64,000 bases of DNA from IOR16 sp963521065 (GTDB lineage: Bacteria; Bacillota; Clostridia; Peptostreptococcales; Anaerovoracaceae): the NCBI GenBank assembly GCA_963521065.1, contig CAUQTI010000008.1, positions 1-64,000 of the forward strand, written 5' to 3'. This document shows positions 15,817 to 25,776 of this stretch, one piece after another. The notes beneath the pieces are model-generated. The model worked only from the letters and a program-made list of their open reading frames with translations. It was not told where the DNA came from and did no database searches. Position 1 is the first letter of the stretch, and the number at the start of each line of letters is the position of its first letter. Position numbers and translations under genes: made by a program.

Positions 15817-17682
15817 GTGTTATTTGAAAAGACAACGTATCTTGATGACTTCCCATTAAGCATAAGAATCGTAAAAGTTACGGAATATCCTTTTCACTAT
15901 CATCAGGATGTTGATTTTATCTATGTCCTGAAAGGGGAAATCCGCATAAAAAACGTGTGCCATCATTACCTTCTGAAAGAAGGAGATATCTTCACCAACA
16001 GCGGCCACGAAGTGCATGGACTGACTGCGACAGACAAGGAAAATGTTGTAGCAATCATACAGGTCAGCAATCGCTTTTTTACACAGTATTTTCCGACCTT
16101 GCCCAAGGCCTGCTTTATGACCTATGTAAATAATGATAAATATCTTAAGCGGGACACCCTGCATAAAATGCTTCTCCACATTCTGTTAGACTATTCGAGA
16201 AGAAGTTTTCATTATAAAAGTACCTGCGTGGAACAGATGATTGAAGTCATAAAATATCTGAACAAACACTACAATCTGTTTGCTTTTGAAGATCAGGTGG
16301 TGGTGAATTTTAGAAATGATAATCCCGTAATCGTTGAACGGATTAGCCGGATTATAAATTATGTATACGCCAATCACGCAAGCAAAATCACGTTAGAAGA
16401 TTTGGCAGAAAGGGAGCACTTAAGTACCTTTTATCTCTCTCATCTAATCCGTGATTACATGGGTATAAACTTCCAGGAGCTGCTCTGTTTTGCCAGAGCC
16501 GAAATGTCAGAAATACTCCTTCTGGAAACCGACCGGAAAATCAGTACGATTGCAAAGGATGTCGGCTTTTCAACCACCTCCTATTACGATAAATTTTTCA
16601 GTAAATGGTTTGGGCATACACCGCTGGAGCATCGCCAGCTTTATATGTCACACATTCTGAGTGATGCAAGACCGGCGCGGCTTGAGCTGCTCTCCGACAA
16701 TCAAGCAATCACGCTTATCCGGCGATGTCTGTCAGCTGTCATTGATCAGGAAAAAAGTGCTTCCGTCATAAATCGACTTCACCTCACCGTTGATGTGAAT
16801 CCGCAGACAGCTCCTGTGATGGAAATCAACCGCTTTCTTGAAGTCATTATCACGCAGGAGGATTATCATGTAATGGGAGAGCGGCTTTTCAATCTCCTCT
16901 ATGATCTTAACGCTTCTAAAGTGATTCTTGCTTTTCGGCAGGGAGACAGCGAGACAACAACCGCATTGATTACAAACCGACTCAGTTTTATCGGATACGA
17001 AGTATCTACCGTGTGTGATAACGGCTTATGCTGCAGCTCGTCAGCAGGGTATGATTCAATCGCCGCTGCGACACACATATTTCGCACGTATTTCACTTCA
17101 CAAGAAGGTGCACTGCAATGCAGGCTGCGCGATCAAGGGGAACCCTCCAGTCTATTAAAAGGGGCCCCTTCCTGCATCACGTCCTGCCTTGTTCCTAAGC
17201 CTTCTTTTTACGCGTACCGTCTTCTTAAAAATATAAAAGGAAAGCTCCTTTACTGGGGAAAATACTACTATGTCATAAAAAATGACGTACCCGAAAAAGA
17301 ATCGTATACACTTGCCGTTATCAACTATAATGACGACATACAGCACCTTTGTATGCGCAGTGCCGGTACCTATGAAGCAAATGACGTAATCAATTCTTTT
17401 AAGGATGAACTCTACGTTGATTTCAGCATTCCGGTTGAACCCGGTCAATACGTTATCGCAAAGTATGCACTGTCAAATTCCAATTCGATTTTCGCATATA
17501 TGTCGAATCTGGGATTTCCGGAAACGTTTCCTCTGCCGGAAGCTTGGGTTCACATGCTGAATACCGAACCACAAGCACAAGTACGTCTGGAAACAGTTGA
17601 GGATACACTTAATCTAAGCTCTGCTGTAAAAGGTGCAGGAATCCATATTATTGTCGTTGAGAAAATTACCCATGCCGATTAG
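15817..17682 (+). CDS. AraC-family regulator with GH39-like C-terminal domain
   Basis: The 621-residue protein (GTG start) has an N-terminal cupin sensor (PFHYHQDVDFIYVLKGEIRI, EGDIFTNSGHEVHG), then an AraC double helix-turn-helix (about residues 185-275: LEDLAEREHLSTFYLSHLIR, ISTIAKDVGFSTTSYYDKFF). A degenerate glycoside-hydrolase-39-like region follows (LVPKPSFYAYRLLKNIKGKLLYWGKYYYVI). That architecture is known in clostridial regulators, where the GH fold probably senses ligand. An in-frame ATG at 15706 would overlap the operator repeats and precede a TATAAT at 15754-15759; the GTG has GAGAGGTG ahead, so it is preferred. It most likely controls the divergent glycyl-radical operon. Confidence 0.85.
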   Translation: MLFEKTTYLDDFPLSIRIVKVTEYPFHYHQDVDFIYVLKGEIRIKNVCHHYLLKEGDIFTNSGHEVHGLTATDKENVVAIIQVSNRFFTQYFPTLPKACFMTYVNNDKYLKRDTLHKMLLHILLDYSRRSFHYKSTCVEQMIEVIKYLNKHYNLFAFEDQVVVNFRNDNPVIVERISRIINYVYANHASKITLEDLAEREHLSTFYLSHLIRDYMGINFQELLCFARAEMSEILLLETDRKISTIAKDVGFSTTSYYDKFFSKWFGHTPLEHRQLYMSHILSDARPARLELLSDNQAITLIRRCLSAVIDQEKSASVINRLHLTVDVNPQTAPVMEINRFLEVIITQEDYHVMGERLFNLLYDLNASKVILAFRQGDSETTTALITNRLSFIGYEVSTVCDNGLCCSSSAGYDSIAAATHIFRTYFTSQEGALQCRLRDQGEPSSLLKGAPSCITSCLVPKPSFYAYRLLKNIKGKLLYWGKYYYVIKNDVPEKESYTLAVINYNDDIQHLCMRSAGTYEANDVINSFKDELYVDFSIPVEPGQYVIAKYALSNSNSIFAYMSNLGFPETFPLPEAWVHMLNTEPQAQVRLETVEDTLNLSSAVKGAGIHIIVVEKITHAD

Positions 17683-17750
17683 CTTGTCATCCACAAGCTT
17701 TTTAAGAGACTTCAAATTTATAAGAATTAAAAATAAACAAAAAATCAAGA

Positions 17751-17782
17751 AGCAGTGGCATAAAGTCACTGCTAAAATTTTA
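17751..17782 (+). terminator. Terminator after the AraC gene
   Basis: AGCAGTG and CACTGCT pair around a 9-base loop, followed by an A/T-rich stretch with four T. Confidence 0.55.
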
Positions 17783-17830
17783 CCCATCTAATGCTTTTTC
17801 AACGCTTCTATCCATCCAGAAAACGCAATA

Positions 17831-18835
17831 TCATTTCACAATCTTATACAGCTCATCGCTTGCCGGAGGTATGATTTCCATTTTCATACCATTTTCAAGC
17901 CGTAAAACACGACCTTCAGAATGCGCCTTAACGGTACCGATGCAAGCAATCGGTACACCTGATTTTTCTACGGCGTTCATAATGGCTTCTTTCTTTTCAG
18001 GATGTGCTACAATCATCATACATCCGCTGGAAATTAAACGCAGGTAATCAATCTCAAAGTAATCACAGATTTTTCTGGTTACTTCTTTGACCGGTATTTC
18101 TGAAAGGTTCAATTCTACACCAGTATCTGAGATTTCGCACAGTTCCCATATGGCACCTAAAACACCGCCCTCCGTAATATCGTGCATCCCTGCCGTTCCA
18201 ACACTACCTGCGGCAATTCCCTCTTTTACAACGCTGACCTGCTTTAGAAGTGCTTTCGCTTCCGCAAGTTCTTCTTCTGTGAGGATTTCTTTTAACCGCC
18301 GTTCAAAATCACTTGCAATAATTCCGCTTCCTTCAAGACCTGCATATTTTGTCATCAGAATGCAATCTCCCGGACGCATCGCCTGTGCTCTTTGCGAACC
18401 GCCTGAAACGGTTTTTCCGATTGCAGTTGACACAATAACGGGACGGTTTACCGCAGGTGTAATTTCTGTATGCCCGCCGATAATCTCCACGCCAAGGGAT
18501 TCTGCAACCTCAGCCGCTTGCATCATAATATCTTCGATCTCCTCGTCCGTCGTTCCTACCGGCAACATCACCGCAAGCATAATTCCAAGCGGCTCGACGC
18601 CGTTTGATGCAATGTCATTACAGGTAATATGCACTGCTAAACGTCCGATTTCTGAAACCGCCGCTGTAATAGGATCTGTCGACATCACGCATTCATATGG
18701 CCCAAAGTCTATGGTTGCGCAGTCTTCTCCAACGCCCGGACGTACCAGTACCTCTTCTCTCCTGTGCTTCACATGGCGAAAAACAATCCGCTCCAAAAGC
18801 TCCGTATCCAGCTTCCCTGCTTTCAATTTTCTCAT
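17831..18835 (-). CDS. AIR-synthase-related protein (HypE-like)
   Basis: The 334-residue protein belongs to the PurM/HypE/ThiL/SelD ATP-binding superfamily. It has the N-terminal VRPGVGEDCATIDFG segment, VHITCNDIASNGVEPLGIM, GGHTEITPAVNRPVIVSTAIG, and the C-terminal MHDITEGGVLGAIWELCE. It lacks the C-terminal Cys end of HypE (PxxxPRIC), so it is probably not the hydrogenase maturation protein itself; no hydrogenase genes are nearby. The start has AAAGGAGCAG overlapping the ligA stop, so it is coupled to ligA. Exact substrate unknown. Confidence 0.8.
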   Translation of the reverse strand: MRKLKAGKLDTELLERIVFRHVKHRREEVLVRPGVGEDCATIDFGPYECVMSTDPITAAVSEIGRLAVHITCNDIASNGVEPLGIMLAVMLPVGTTDEEIEDIMMQAAEVAESLGVEIIGGHTEITPAVNRPVIVSTAIGKTVSGGSQRAQAMRPGDCILMTKYAGLEGSGIIASDFERRLKEILTEEELAEAKALLKQVSVVKEGIAAGSVGTAGMHDITEGGVLGAIWELCEISDTGVELNLSEIPVKEVTRKICDYFEIDYLRLISSGCMMIVAHPEKKEAIMNAVEKSGVPIACIGTVKAHSEGRVLRLENGMKMEIIPPASDELYKIVK

Positions 18836-18837
18836 TT

Positions 18838-20835
18838 TTACTGCTCCTTTACCATATCTAAAAAAACATCCTCTGAAAGAATTGTAATCCCCAGACTTTC
18901 GGCTTTTACAAGCTTACTCCCCGCCTCTTCTCCTGCCAGTACATAGCTCGTCTTCTTTGAAACACTGGAAGACACCTTTCCTCCATACATTTCAATTTTC
19001 TCAGTTGCTTCTTCTCGCGTCATACTTGGCAGCGTACCTGTGAGAACGAAAGTCTTCCCTGCAAAGCGGTCGTCCTTTTTCTTCTGATTGGATAAAGAAA
19101 GCACATTAACTCCAATTTCTTTTAATTCAGCTGCCAATTTCTTATTTTTTTCTTTACTAAAAAATTCTATTAAACTGCCGGCAACAGTTTCTCCAAAATC
19201 GGGAAGCTCCAATAGCTGCTCTCGCGAAGCGCTCATAACTTCATCCAAATTGACAAAATGCAATGCCAGGGTCTTCGCAGATTGCTTTCCAATATTTTTA
19301 ATTCCAAATCCGGTAATCAAGCGGTCAAGGTCATTCTCCTTTGATTTCTCAATTGCTTTTAATAAATTATCGACCGATTTTTCTTTGCCGACGATGCCTT
19401 CTTCGATGAGGTGTTCCCTGTGCTTTTCCAAACGAAAGATATCTGCAATGCTTTTAATGTAGCCTTCGCTGATGAGTGCCTCAACCGCACTTGGTCCAAA
19501 GCCGTCAATATTCATGGCATCCTTTGAGACGAAATAAATCATGGAACGAATATCCTTCGCCGCACATTCCTCACCGGTGCAGTGAAGATGCGCGCCGTCC
19601 GCTCCTCTTTCTGTCTTCGCACCACAGACGGGACATTGCTCTGGCAAACGATATTGCTGTGTCCCCTCCGGTCTTTTCTCCTCTACCACGGAGAGGACTT
19701 CCGGAATAATATCTCCGGCTTTCTGAACAACGACTGTATCTCCGATACGAATTCCTTTTTCATCGATATAGTCTTGATTATGCAGCGTTGCCCTGCTCAC
19801 TGTTGTTTCTGCCAGGCGAACAGGCTCTAAAATGGCCAAAGGTGTAATTCTGCCCGTTCGTCCTACCTGAACCACAATATCTTGAATCACTGTTTCTTTC
19901 TGTTCTGGGGGATACTTGAATGCGACTGCCCAGCGAGGAACCTTCGATGTCATTCCAAGGCGTTCACGGTCCGACAATCGATCCACTTTTACAACTGCAC
20001 CGTCAATTGCATAAGAAAGCCCCCACCTTGTATCTGCAATCTCGCAAATTGCTTCCCATACCGCTTCTTCCTTTTTACATAGCTGGAAGTCGGGACTTAC
20101 TGCAAAGCCTTGCTCTTTCATCCAGTTCAGACTTTCCGAGTGTGATGTAAATTCTTTGCCCTGTGCAATCTCCAAATTGAAAACAAAAATGTCCAAACCA
20201 CGTTCACGGACAATGCTGCTATCCAGCTGACGCATCGTACCTGCAGCGCTGTTTCTTCGGTTCTGATATACCTTCCCGCCGATTTCCAGCTGCTTTTTAT
20301 TCGCTCTCTCCAGACTCTCAGAAGACATGTATACCTCACCACGAACTTCTAAATATGGCAGTTTTTCCGGAATTTCTTTTGGGACAGTTTTAATTTCCAG
20401 CGCATTCTCATAAACGCTTTCACCGGTTTCACCATCTCCCCGAGTAATCGCTTCTTTTAAAATTCCATCATAGTACCGAAGTACAATGGAAAGCCCGTCT
20501 ATTTTTTTCTCCACAACAAAATCAGCATCCTGCAATTCTTCTTTCATTCGCTGTACAAAACGAAAAACTTCTTCTTTATTGAACACATCCTGCAAGCTGA
20601 TTACCGGAACATCATGCTTCATTTTTTTCAGCTCACGCTTTGTAGTTCCTCCCACCTTCTGCGTCGGTGAATCACGATGAGCAAACATCGGATATTCTTT
20701 TTCCAGATTTCTTAATTCCAGTGACAGCTGGTCATATTCGTAATCACTGATTTCCGGATCGTCCTGATTGTAATACCTATCATTATGGTATGCAATCAAA
20801 CGGTAAAGCTCTTCTATTTTTGCCTGTATATCCAT
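18838..20835 (-). CDS. ligA: NAD-dependent DNA ligase LigA
   Basis: Seals nicks with NAD+ as cofactor. The 665-residue protein has the N-terminal YHNDRYYNQDDPEISDYEYD NAD-binding domain, the adenylation motif VVEKKIDGLSIVLRY, an OB fold, a Cys4 zinc finger (CPVCG...HCTGEEC), helix-hairpin-helix repeats and a C-terminal BRCT domain (FAGKTFVLTGTLPSMTREEA). Length is standard. GGGAGGA precedes the ATG, and the gene lies 20 bases after pcrA, so pcrA-ligA-HypE-like form an operon. The pcrA-ligA pair is conserved in Bacillota. Confidence 0.97.
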   Translation of the reverse strand: MDIQAKIEELYRLIAYHNDRYYNQDDPEISDYEYDQLSLELRNLEKEYPMFAHRDSPTQKVGGTTKRELKKMKHDVPVISLQDVFNKEEVFRFVQRMKEELQDADFVVEKKIDGLSIVLRYYDGILKEAITRGDGETGESVYENALEIKTVPKEIPEKLPYLEVRGEVYMSSESLERANKKQLEIGGKVYQNRRNSAAGTMRQLDSSIVRERGLDIFVFNLEIAQGKEFTSHSESLNWMKEQGFAVSPDFQLCKKEEAVWEAICEIADTRWGLSYAIDGAVVKVDRLSDRERLGMTSKVPRWAVAFKYPPEQKETVIQDIVVQVGRTGRITPLAILEPVRLAETTVSRATLHNQDYIDEKGIRIGDTVVVQKAGDIIPEVLSVVEEKRPEGTQQYRLPEQCPVCGAKTERGADGAHLHCTGEECAAKDIRSMIYFVSKDAMNIDGFGPSAVEALISEGYIKSIADIFRLEKHREHLIEEGIVGKEKSVDNLLKAIEKSKENDLDRLITGFGIKNIGKQSAKTLALHFVNLDEVMSASREQLLELPDFGETVAGSLIEFFSKEKNKKLAAELKEIGVNVLSLSNQKKKDDRFAGKTFVLTGTLPSMTREEATEKIEMYGGKVSSSVSKKTSYVLAGEEAGSKLVKAESLGITILSEDVFLDMVKEQ

Positions 20836-20855
20836 CGTGTCCTCCCGGCTCTTCC

Positions 20856-23057
20856 TTATAGTTTTTTTAATGGTGCGATATCCTTTGCCAGCTTCTTCGT
20901 TCCGGCAGAATCAAAGATAACAGTAATTGTTTTCCCTGAAACTTCAATTACAATTCCTTCTCCAAATTTATTGTGGCTTACTCTGTCCCCTGAAGATAAA
21001 TCCACATCTGCCAAAGACGGACGTGCCGTCTTGTTCTGTTTAATGGTGTTAAGCTGTGCAAACGGACGGAAAACCTCACCCGAGGAATAAGCATTCCCTG
21101 TATTATATCCCGTAGGCTGTGGTTTTTTCTGATATACCGCATCCCCTTCTACGAACGATCTGTCCAATTCCCTTAAAAAAACGGATTCTTTCGTATAGTC
21201 TGTTTTCCCGTACAGAGTACGCGCTTCTGCACTCGTCAAATAAAGCCGTTCCTTTGCACGTGTCATTCCCACATAGCAAAGCCGCCTTTCTTCTTCAACA
21301 CCATCCGGTTTTTCAAAGGAACGCCAGCTCGGGAATAACCCATCTTCCATCCCCGGCATAAATACGATCGGGAATTCCAATCCTTTTGCACTGTGCATTG
21401 TCATCAAAACGACTGCATTTTCATCCGCATCATGATTATCAATCTCTGCAATGAGCGCAATCTTCTCCATAAATTCAGATAAACTGATATTAGGATTTTC
21501 CTTTTCCGCATCGTAAATAACCGATTTAAATTCCAAAAGGTTTTCTATCCGGCTTTCTGCTTCTACGGTAGATTGTGCCTCAAGGCTCTTTAAATACCCA
21601 CTTCTGACCAGCAGTCCGTCATAAATATCGGAAACCTTCAAGTTTTCTTTTTCTTCGCCAAACTGACAAACGGCTTCTACCATTTCTCTTACGCTGTCAA
21701 TTGCTTTTGCGGGCAGATTTTCTAAAATTTGAGGATCACGCAGCAAAGAAAACAAGCTTTCCTCTCTTACTGCTGCAAAAGCTTTCAGCTTTTCGACCGT
21801 CTTATCTCCGATGCCTCGTTTCGGCTCATTGATGATACGCTCAAAGCTTAAATCATCTGCCTGATTTAAAACCAGCCGCATATAGCACATCATATCTTTG
21901 ATTTCCTTGCGGTCGTAGTAACGAAAGCCTCCCAAGACACGGTACGGAATATCTCTGGCACCAAATGCATCCTCGAATCGTCTTGATTGTGTATTGGTAC
22001 GGTACAATACGGCGAAATCAGAATAATTTCGTTCTTTTGTCTTCAAACGTTCAATTTGCTGTGCTATGTAACGTGCTTCTTCTCTATCATCATCTGCACG
22101 GAAATATTGGATCTTCTCTCCGCTTTCCTTATCTGTCCAAAGCTTTTTTCTCTTTCTTCCTTGGTTGTGCTCGATTACAGAGTGGGCGGCATTTAGAATG
22201 TTTGCATGGGAACGGTAGTTTTGTTCAAGCTTAATCACTTTTGCACCAGGGAAATCCTTCTCAAATTCTAAAATATTTTTTATGTCAGCTCCGCGCCACT
22301 GATAAATACACTGGTCGTCGTCCCCTACGACACAAATATTGCGGTTTGCCTCAGCCAGCAGCTTTATAAATCGATACTGCATAAAGTTAGTATCCTGATA
22401 TTCATCTACCATGATGTACTGAAAACGATCCTGGTAGAGCAACAGCGTCTCTTCATCTTTTTCAAAGAGCTGAACCGTGCGCAGAATCAGATCATCAAAG
22501 TCCATTGCATTATTCTTTTTTAAGGCAGTTTCATACGCCTTATATAAAGGTGCAATCACCTTCCCTTTATAATCATTCCCATACTTCTGCATATATTGTG
22601 CCGCACTGATATTTTTTTCTTTGCAGTCACTGATTACAGAAAGAACATAACCCGGTGTATATTTTTTATCGTCTACATTCTGCTGCTTTAAGCAATTTTT
22701 AATCACGACTTTCTGATCTGTCGGGTCATAGACCACAAAATCCTTATCGTAACCTAATTTATCAGAATGAGACCGTAAAATGCGCAGACAGGCGGAGTGA
22801 AAGGTTAAAATCCACATATTAATGCCGTTGCCCACAAGGCTCTCGACTCTGTCTCTCATTTCTTTTGCGGCTTTATTTGTAAAGGTCACGGCCAATATTT
22901 CATAAGGAGAAACCCCTTTTTCACGAATCAAATACGCAATTCGGTGTGTCATTGTGCTGGTTTTTCCACTCCCTGCGCCTGCTAAAATCAGCAAAGGTCC
23001 TTCCGTATGTATTGCCGCCTCGCGCTGCTGCTCATTTAATTTATTTAAATAGTCCAT
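20856..23057 (-). CDS. pcrA: ATP-dependent DNA helicase PcrA/UvrD
   Basis: Superfamily 1 3'-5' helicase for repair and plasmid replication. The 733-residue protein has Walker A LAGAGSGKTSTMTHR (about 27-41), motif II VDEYQDTNFMQY, motif III GDDDQCIYQWRGAD, motif IV EQNYRSHANIL, motif V VVLMTMHSAKGLEFPIVFMPG and motif VI VGMTRAKERLYLT. The C-terminus has the Tudor-like segment GDRVSHNKFGEGIVIEV that binds RNA polymerase in PcrA. A GGGAGAA site precedes the ATG. It is the first gene of the pcrA-ligA operon. Confidence 0.97.
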   Translation of the reverse strand: MDYLNKLNEQQREAAIHTEGPLLILAGAGSGKTSTMTHRIAYLIREKGVSPYEILAVTFTNKAAKEMRDRVESLVGNGINMWILTFHSACLRILRSHSDKLGYDKDFVVYDPTDQKVVIKNCLKQQNVDDKKYTPGYVLSVISDCKEKNISAAQYMQKYGNDYKGKVIAPLYKAYETALKKNNAMDFDDLILRTVQLFEKDEETLLLYQDRFQYIMVDEYQDTNFMQYRFIKLLAEANRNICVVGDDDQCIYQWRGADIKNILEFEKDFPGAKVIKLEQNYRSHANILNAAHSVIEHNQGRKRKKLWTDKESGEKIQYFRADDDREEARYIAQQIERLKTKERNYSDFAVLYRTNTQSRRFEDAFGARDIPYRVLGGFRYYDRKEIKDMMCYMRLVLNQADDLSFERIINEPKRGIGDKTVEKLKAFAAVREESLFSLLRDPQILENLPAKAIDSVREMVEAVCQFGEEKENLKVSDIYDGLLVRSGYLKSLEAQSTVEAESRIENLLEFKSVIYDAEKENPNISLSEFMEKIALIAEIDNHDADENAVVLMTMHSAKGLEFPIVFMPGMEDGLFPSWRSFEKPDGVEEERRLCYVGMTRAKERLYLTSAEARTLYGKTDYTKESVFLRELDRSFVEGDAVYQKKPQPTGYNTGNAYSSGEVFRPFAQLNTIKQNKTARPSLADVDLSSGDRVSHNKFGEGIVIEVSGKTITVIFDSAGTKKLAKDIAPLKKL

Positions 23058-23242
23058 AATTTGATTTCTCCCATATTGAAACTGTATTTTATACTCTTTG
23101 TTGATGCCATGTATTGAAGTGCTTAATATTTAAAATACATTGATGCACCCTTTAAAAACAAAGCCCGCTAACGTGACTTTGTTTTTCATCAAGTTTACCT
23201 TGCATCGCAGAATATATTTATCATTATTTTATCACATTTCGT

Positions 23243-23293
23243 AAAAAAAAACCAACTCCAGAAGATGAAAACATCTTCGCCAGTTGGTTTTTT
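23243..23293 (-). terminator. Bidirectional hairpin after rubrerythrin
   Basis: A stem of about 18 bp (AACCAACTGGCGAAGATG against CATCTTCTGGAGTTGGTT) with a short loop has T runs on both sides; it terminates the rubrerythrin transcript on the minus strand. A second, weaker hairpin (ACAAAG/CTTTGT) lies at about 23155-23190. Confidence 0.8.
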
Positions 23294-23315
23294 CCCATTC
23301 GATTTTTATTCTCTT

Positions 23316-23855
23316 TTATTTGTAACTTTCGTCTTTTACAACCATATATGCCTGTGGATGGAAGCAAACCGGACATAGCTCCAGCGCCTTTTTCCCGATA
23401 TAGGTATGACCGCAATTTGCACACTGCCATAGAACTTCTTCATCTTTCTCAAAGACTTTTCCTTCTTTTACGTTCTTGGCTAACGTCAAATATCTTTCTT
23501 CATGCTCTTTTTCAATTTTAGCAACGCCTTCCATCTGACGCGCGATTGCTTCAAACCCTTCTTCTCTTGCAGTTGCCGCCATTGTTGCATACATATCAGT
23601 CCATTCGTAATGCTCCCCAGCTGCGGCATCCAACAGATTCTGCTCTGTTGTACCAATACCTACTGCATGCTTAAACCAAAGCTCTGCATGTTCCTTCTCA
23701 TTTGCTGCAGTTTCCAGGAAAATATCTGAAATTTGATTATACCCTTCTTTTTTTGCTTTTGATGCATAAAATGTATACTTATTTCTAGCCTGAGATTCTC
23801 CTGCAAAAGCAATCATTAAATTCTCTAAAGTTTTTGTACCTTTTAAATCCTTCAT
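23316..23855 (-). CDS. rbr: Rubrerythrin
   Basis: A peroxide reductase of anaerobes. The 179-residue protein has a ferritin-like diiron domain (GESQARNKYTFYASKAKKEG, ETAANEKEHAELWFKHAV, TAREEGFEAIARQMEGVAKIEKEHEERY) with the expected Glu and ExxH ligands. A C-terminal rubredoxin domain has two CxxC pairs (CANCG, CPVC). ATG at 23853-23855 has GGAGGAG upstream; the in-frame ATG 13 codons earlier lacks a site. It has its own promoter at about 23946-23974 and is a single-gene unit. Confidence 0.96.
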   Translation of the reverse strand: MKDLKGTKTLENLMIAFAGESQARNKYTFYASKAKKEGYNQISDIFLETAANEKEHAELWFKHAVGIGTTEQNLLDAAAGEHYEWTDMYATMAATAREEGFEAIARQMEGVAKIEKEHEERYLTLAKNVKEGKVFEKDEEVLWQCANCGHTYIGKKALELCPVCFHPQAYMVVKDESYK

Positions 23856-23945
23856 GTTTCTCCTCCATTTACTTTTGTAATTAACAAAAATCAATTACAT
23901 TTCTACTCATAAACGAAATCCAAAATTACTTGTCTACTATATTAT

Positions 23946-23974
23946 ATAATAGTGAACTTTTTCGATTTCGTCAA
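23946..23974 (-). promoter_or_regulatory. Promoter of rubrerythrin
   Basis: On the minus strand TTGACG (23969-23974) and TATTAT (23946-23951) are 17 bases apart, about 90 bases ahead of the start codon. The rest of the 23856-24168 gap is AT-rich without a further gene. No PerR box was evident by eye. Confidence 0.6.
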
Positions 23975-24168
23975 GCATAATCAACCTATTATTCCCATCT
24001 TTCGCTTTATTGCATATCCTTTTCCATGCATAATTATTCACAAATATTCAGACTTTTTTTTGTAGATTCCACAAGGAAATCACCTTTCCTAATCAGCCTC
24101 ACTACTCTATAATAACCAATATACTTAATTTTCATTCTATTCCAATATTTATAAGGAGGTCTTTTTTA

Positions 24169-25608
24169 ATGGCAGATCACACGAAACGGCAGCCACGCCC
24201 TGCAAAACTTCACGAGGCACTTTTTTCCTTTATTATGCTTATTATCGTCATGGCTGTTGGTATCATGGTTTTCGAGGTTGCGCCTCATATCCCGATGTTT
24301 ATTGGTGTAATCGGCGCCGCAATCGTCGCCCTTTACATCGGTTATGATTGGAGTGATATTGAGCAAAGTATGATTGACGGCATTTCCCGTGCCATGCAAG
24401 CAATCATGATTCTCGCAATCATCGGCATGTTAATCGGAGTCTGGCTGCTAGCCGGAGTCGTCCCTTCCATGATTTATTACGGTCTTAAAATTCTATCACC
24501 TCAAATCTTTCTTATCGCTGCAGTCTTGATTTGTTCCATTACTTCGCTTGCAACCGGTACCTCTTGGGGCACGATGGGTACAATGGGTATTGCCCTGATG
24601 GGAATCGCACACGGGCTTGGAATCCCGGCGGGTGTTGCTGCGGGAGCCATTATTTCCGGTGCTTATTTTGGTGACAAGATGTCCCCTCTTTCCGATACCA
24701 CAAATCTTGCACCTGCCATGGCCGGTACAGATGTATTCACACATATCAAATTTATGGTAAAGCCAACCGTCGTTACTTATGTCATTACTTTAATTTTTTT
24801 CGGTATAATGGGAATGAAGTTTTCCAGTTCCGACTCGGCGGATATTAGTGCTATTGATACTTTAATTGATGGATTAGCAGCTCAATTCCATATCAGCCCG
24901 ATACTGCTTTTGCCGCCAATCATTGTAATCGGAGCAATCGCAATGAAAGTTCCGGCCATTCCCGGTATTACGTTGGGCATCCTGTCCGGTGCAATTATGG
25001 CACCGATTTTTCAAGGAAATGCTGCCGATTTCGGAGCAATCCTTACAGTTGCAAGAGATGGATATGTGAGCAATACCGGAATTGAATCGCTCGATTCTTT
25101 GTTGTCTGCCGGCGGCCTCATGAATATGATGAGCTCAATTTCTCTTACCATATTAGCGATGATGTTCGGTGGTATTATGGAAATGACAAAACAGCTTGAA
25201 GTCATTGTCGAAAAGCTTTTGAAGCTTGTACATTCTGCCTTTGGTCTTGTCGCACTGGTTCTTGGCACTTGCTTCGTAAGTAATGCAACGATGCCGGAGC
25301 AATACATTTCCATTGTTCTTCCCGGAAGGATGTATGCACAAGCATTTAAAGACAAAGGGCTTCATCCAAAAACGCTTTCCAATGCACTGGAATCCTCGGG
25401 AACTGTTACCTCTGCCTTGATTCCGTGGAATACCTGCGGTGTTTACATCACAACCGTATTAGGGGTCAGCACCTCGCAATATTTCGGCTTTGCCATTTTC
25501 AACTACATGATGCCGATTATCACACTTCTTCTTGCTGTCCCAAAAATTACAATTGCTTATCTCAGTGATGAAGAAAAAGCAGCTGCCGAAGGTCGCCCCG
25601 CTGCATAG
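24169..25608 (+). CDS. nhaC: NhaC family Na+/H+ antiporter
   Basis: The 479-residue membrane protein has about 11-12 hydrophobic segments and clear NhaC motifs: ITSLATGTSWGTMGTMGIAL, GAIISGAYFGDKMSPLSDTTNLAPAMAGTD (cut here from a continuous conserved block at about residues 160-190) and a late LESSGTVTSALIPWNTCGVY. This is the canonical form, closer to Bacillus NhaC than the transporter at 10.6-12.0 kb, which lacks the GDKMSPLSDTTNL block. A strong AAGGAGG site lies ahead of the ATG. It is a single-gene unit; substrate range (Na+, possibly malate/lactate exchange) is not decided by sequence. Confidence 0.9.
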   Translation: MADHTKRQPRPAKLHEALFSFIMLIIVMAVGIMVFEVAPHIPMFIGVIGAAIVALYIGYDWSDIEQSMIDGISRAMQAIMILAIIGMLIGVWLLAGVVPSMIYYGLKILSPQIFLIAAVLICSITSLATGTSWGTMGTMGIALMGIAHGLGIPAGVAAGAIISGAYFGDKMSPLSDTTNLAPAMAGTDVFTHIKFMVKPTVVTYVITLIFFGIMGMKFSSSDSADISAIDTLIDGLAAQFHISPILLLPPIIVIGAIAMKVPAIPGITLGILSGAIMAPIFQGNAADFGAILTVARDGYVSNTGIESLDSLLSAGGLMNMMSSISLTILAMMFGGIMEMTKQLEVIVEKLLKLVHSAFGLVALVLGTCFVSNATMPEQYISIVLPGRMYAQAFKDKGLHPKTLSNALESSGTVTSALIPWNTCGVYITTVLGVSTSQYFGFAIFNYMMPIITLLLAVPKITIAYLSDEEKAAAEGRPAA

Positions 25609-25629
25609 ACAACTATAAAAGCCTGATGA

Positions 25630-25681
25630 ATAAAATACTGCGGAAAGAACTTGCTTTTCAGCTCGTTCTTTCCGCAGTATT
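25630..25681 (-). terminator. Long hairpin between convergent nhaC and nucleoside kinase
   Basis: AATACTGCGGAAAGAAC pairs perfectly with GTTCTTTCCGCAGTATT around a 14-base loop. On the minus strand TTTTATT follows, so it mainly serves the kinase gene but could block both transcripts. Confidence 0.75.
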
Positions 25682-25776
25682 GGTCTTCACCCATAATACA
25701 ATCAGGCATATAATTCGTATCTATCTTTATATTCTATCTTCGCTTTATCCGTAAAAAGCTTTACAAAAAACATTCG

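Noticed and set aside
17831..18835. Calling this gene hypE
   Set aside because: The C-terminal cysteine end of HypE is absent and no hydrogenase genes are near, so only the superfamily is supported.
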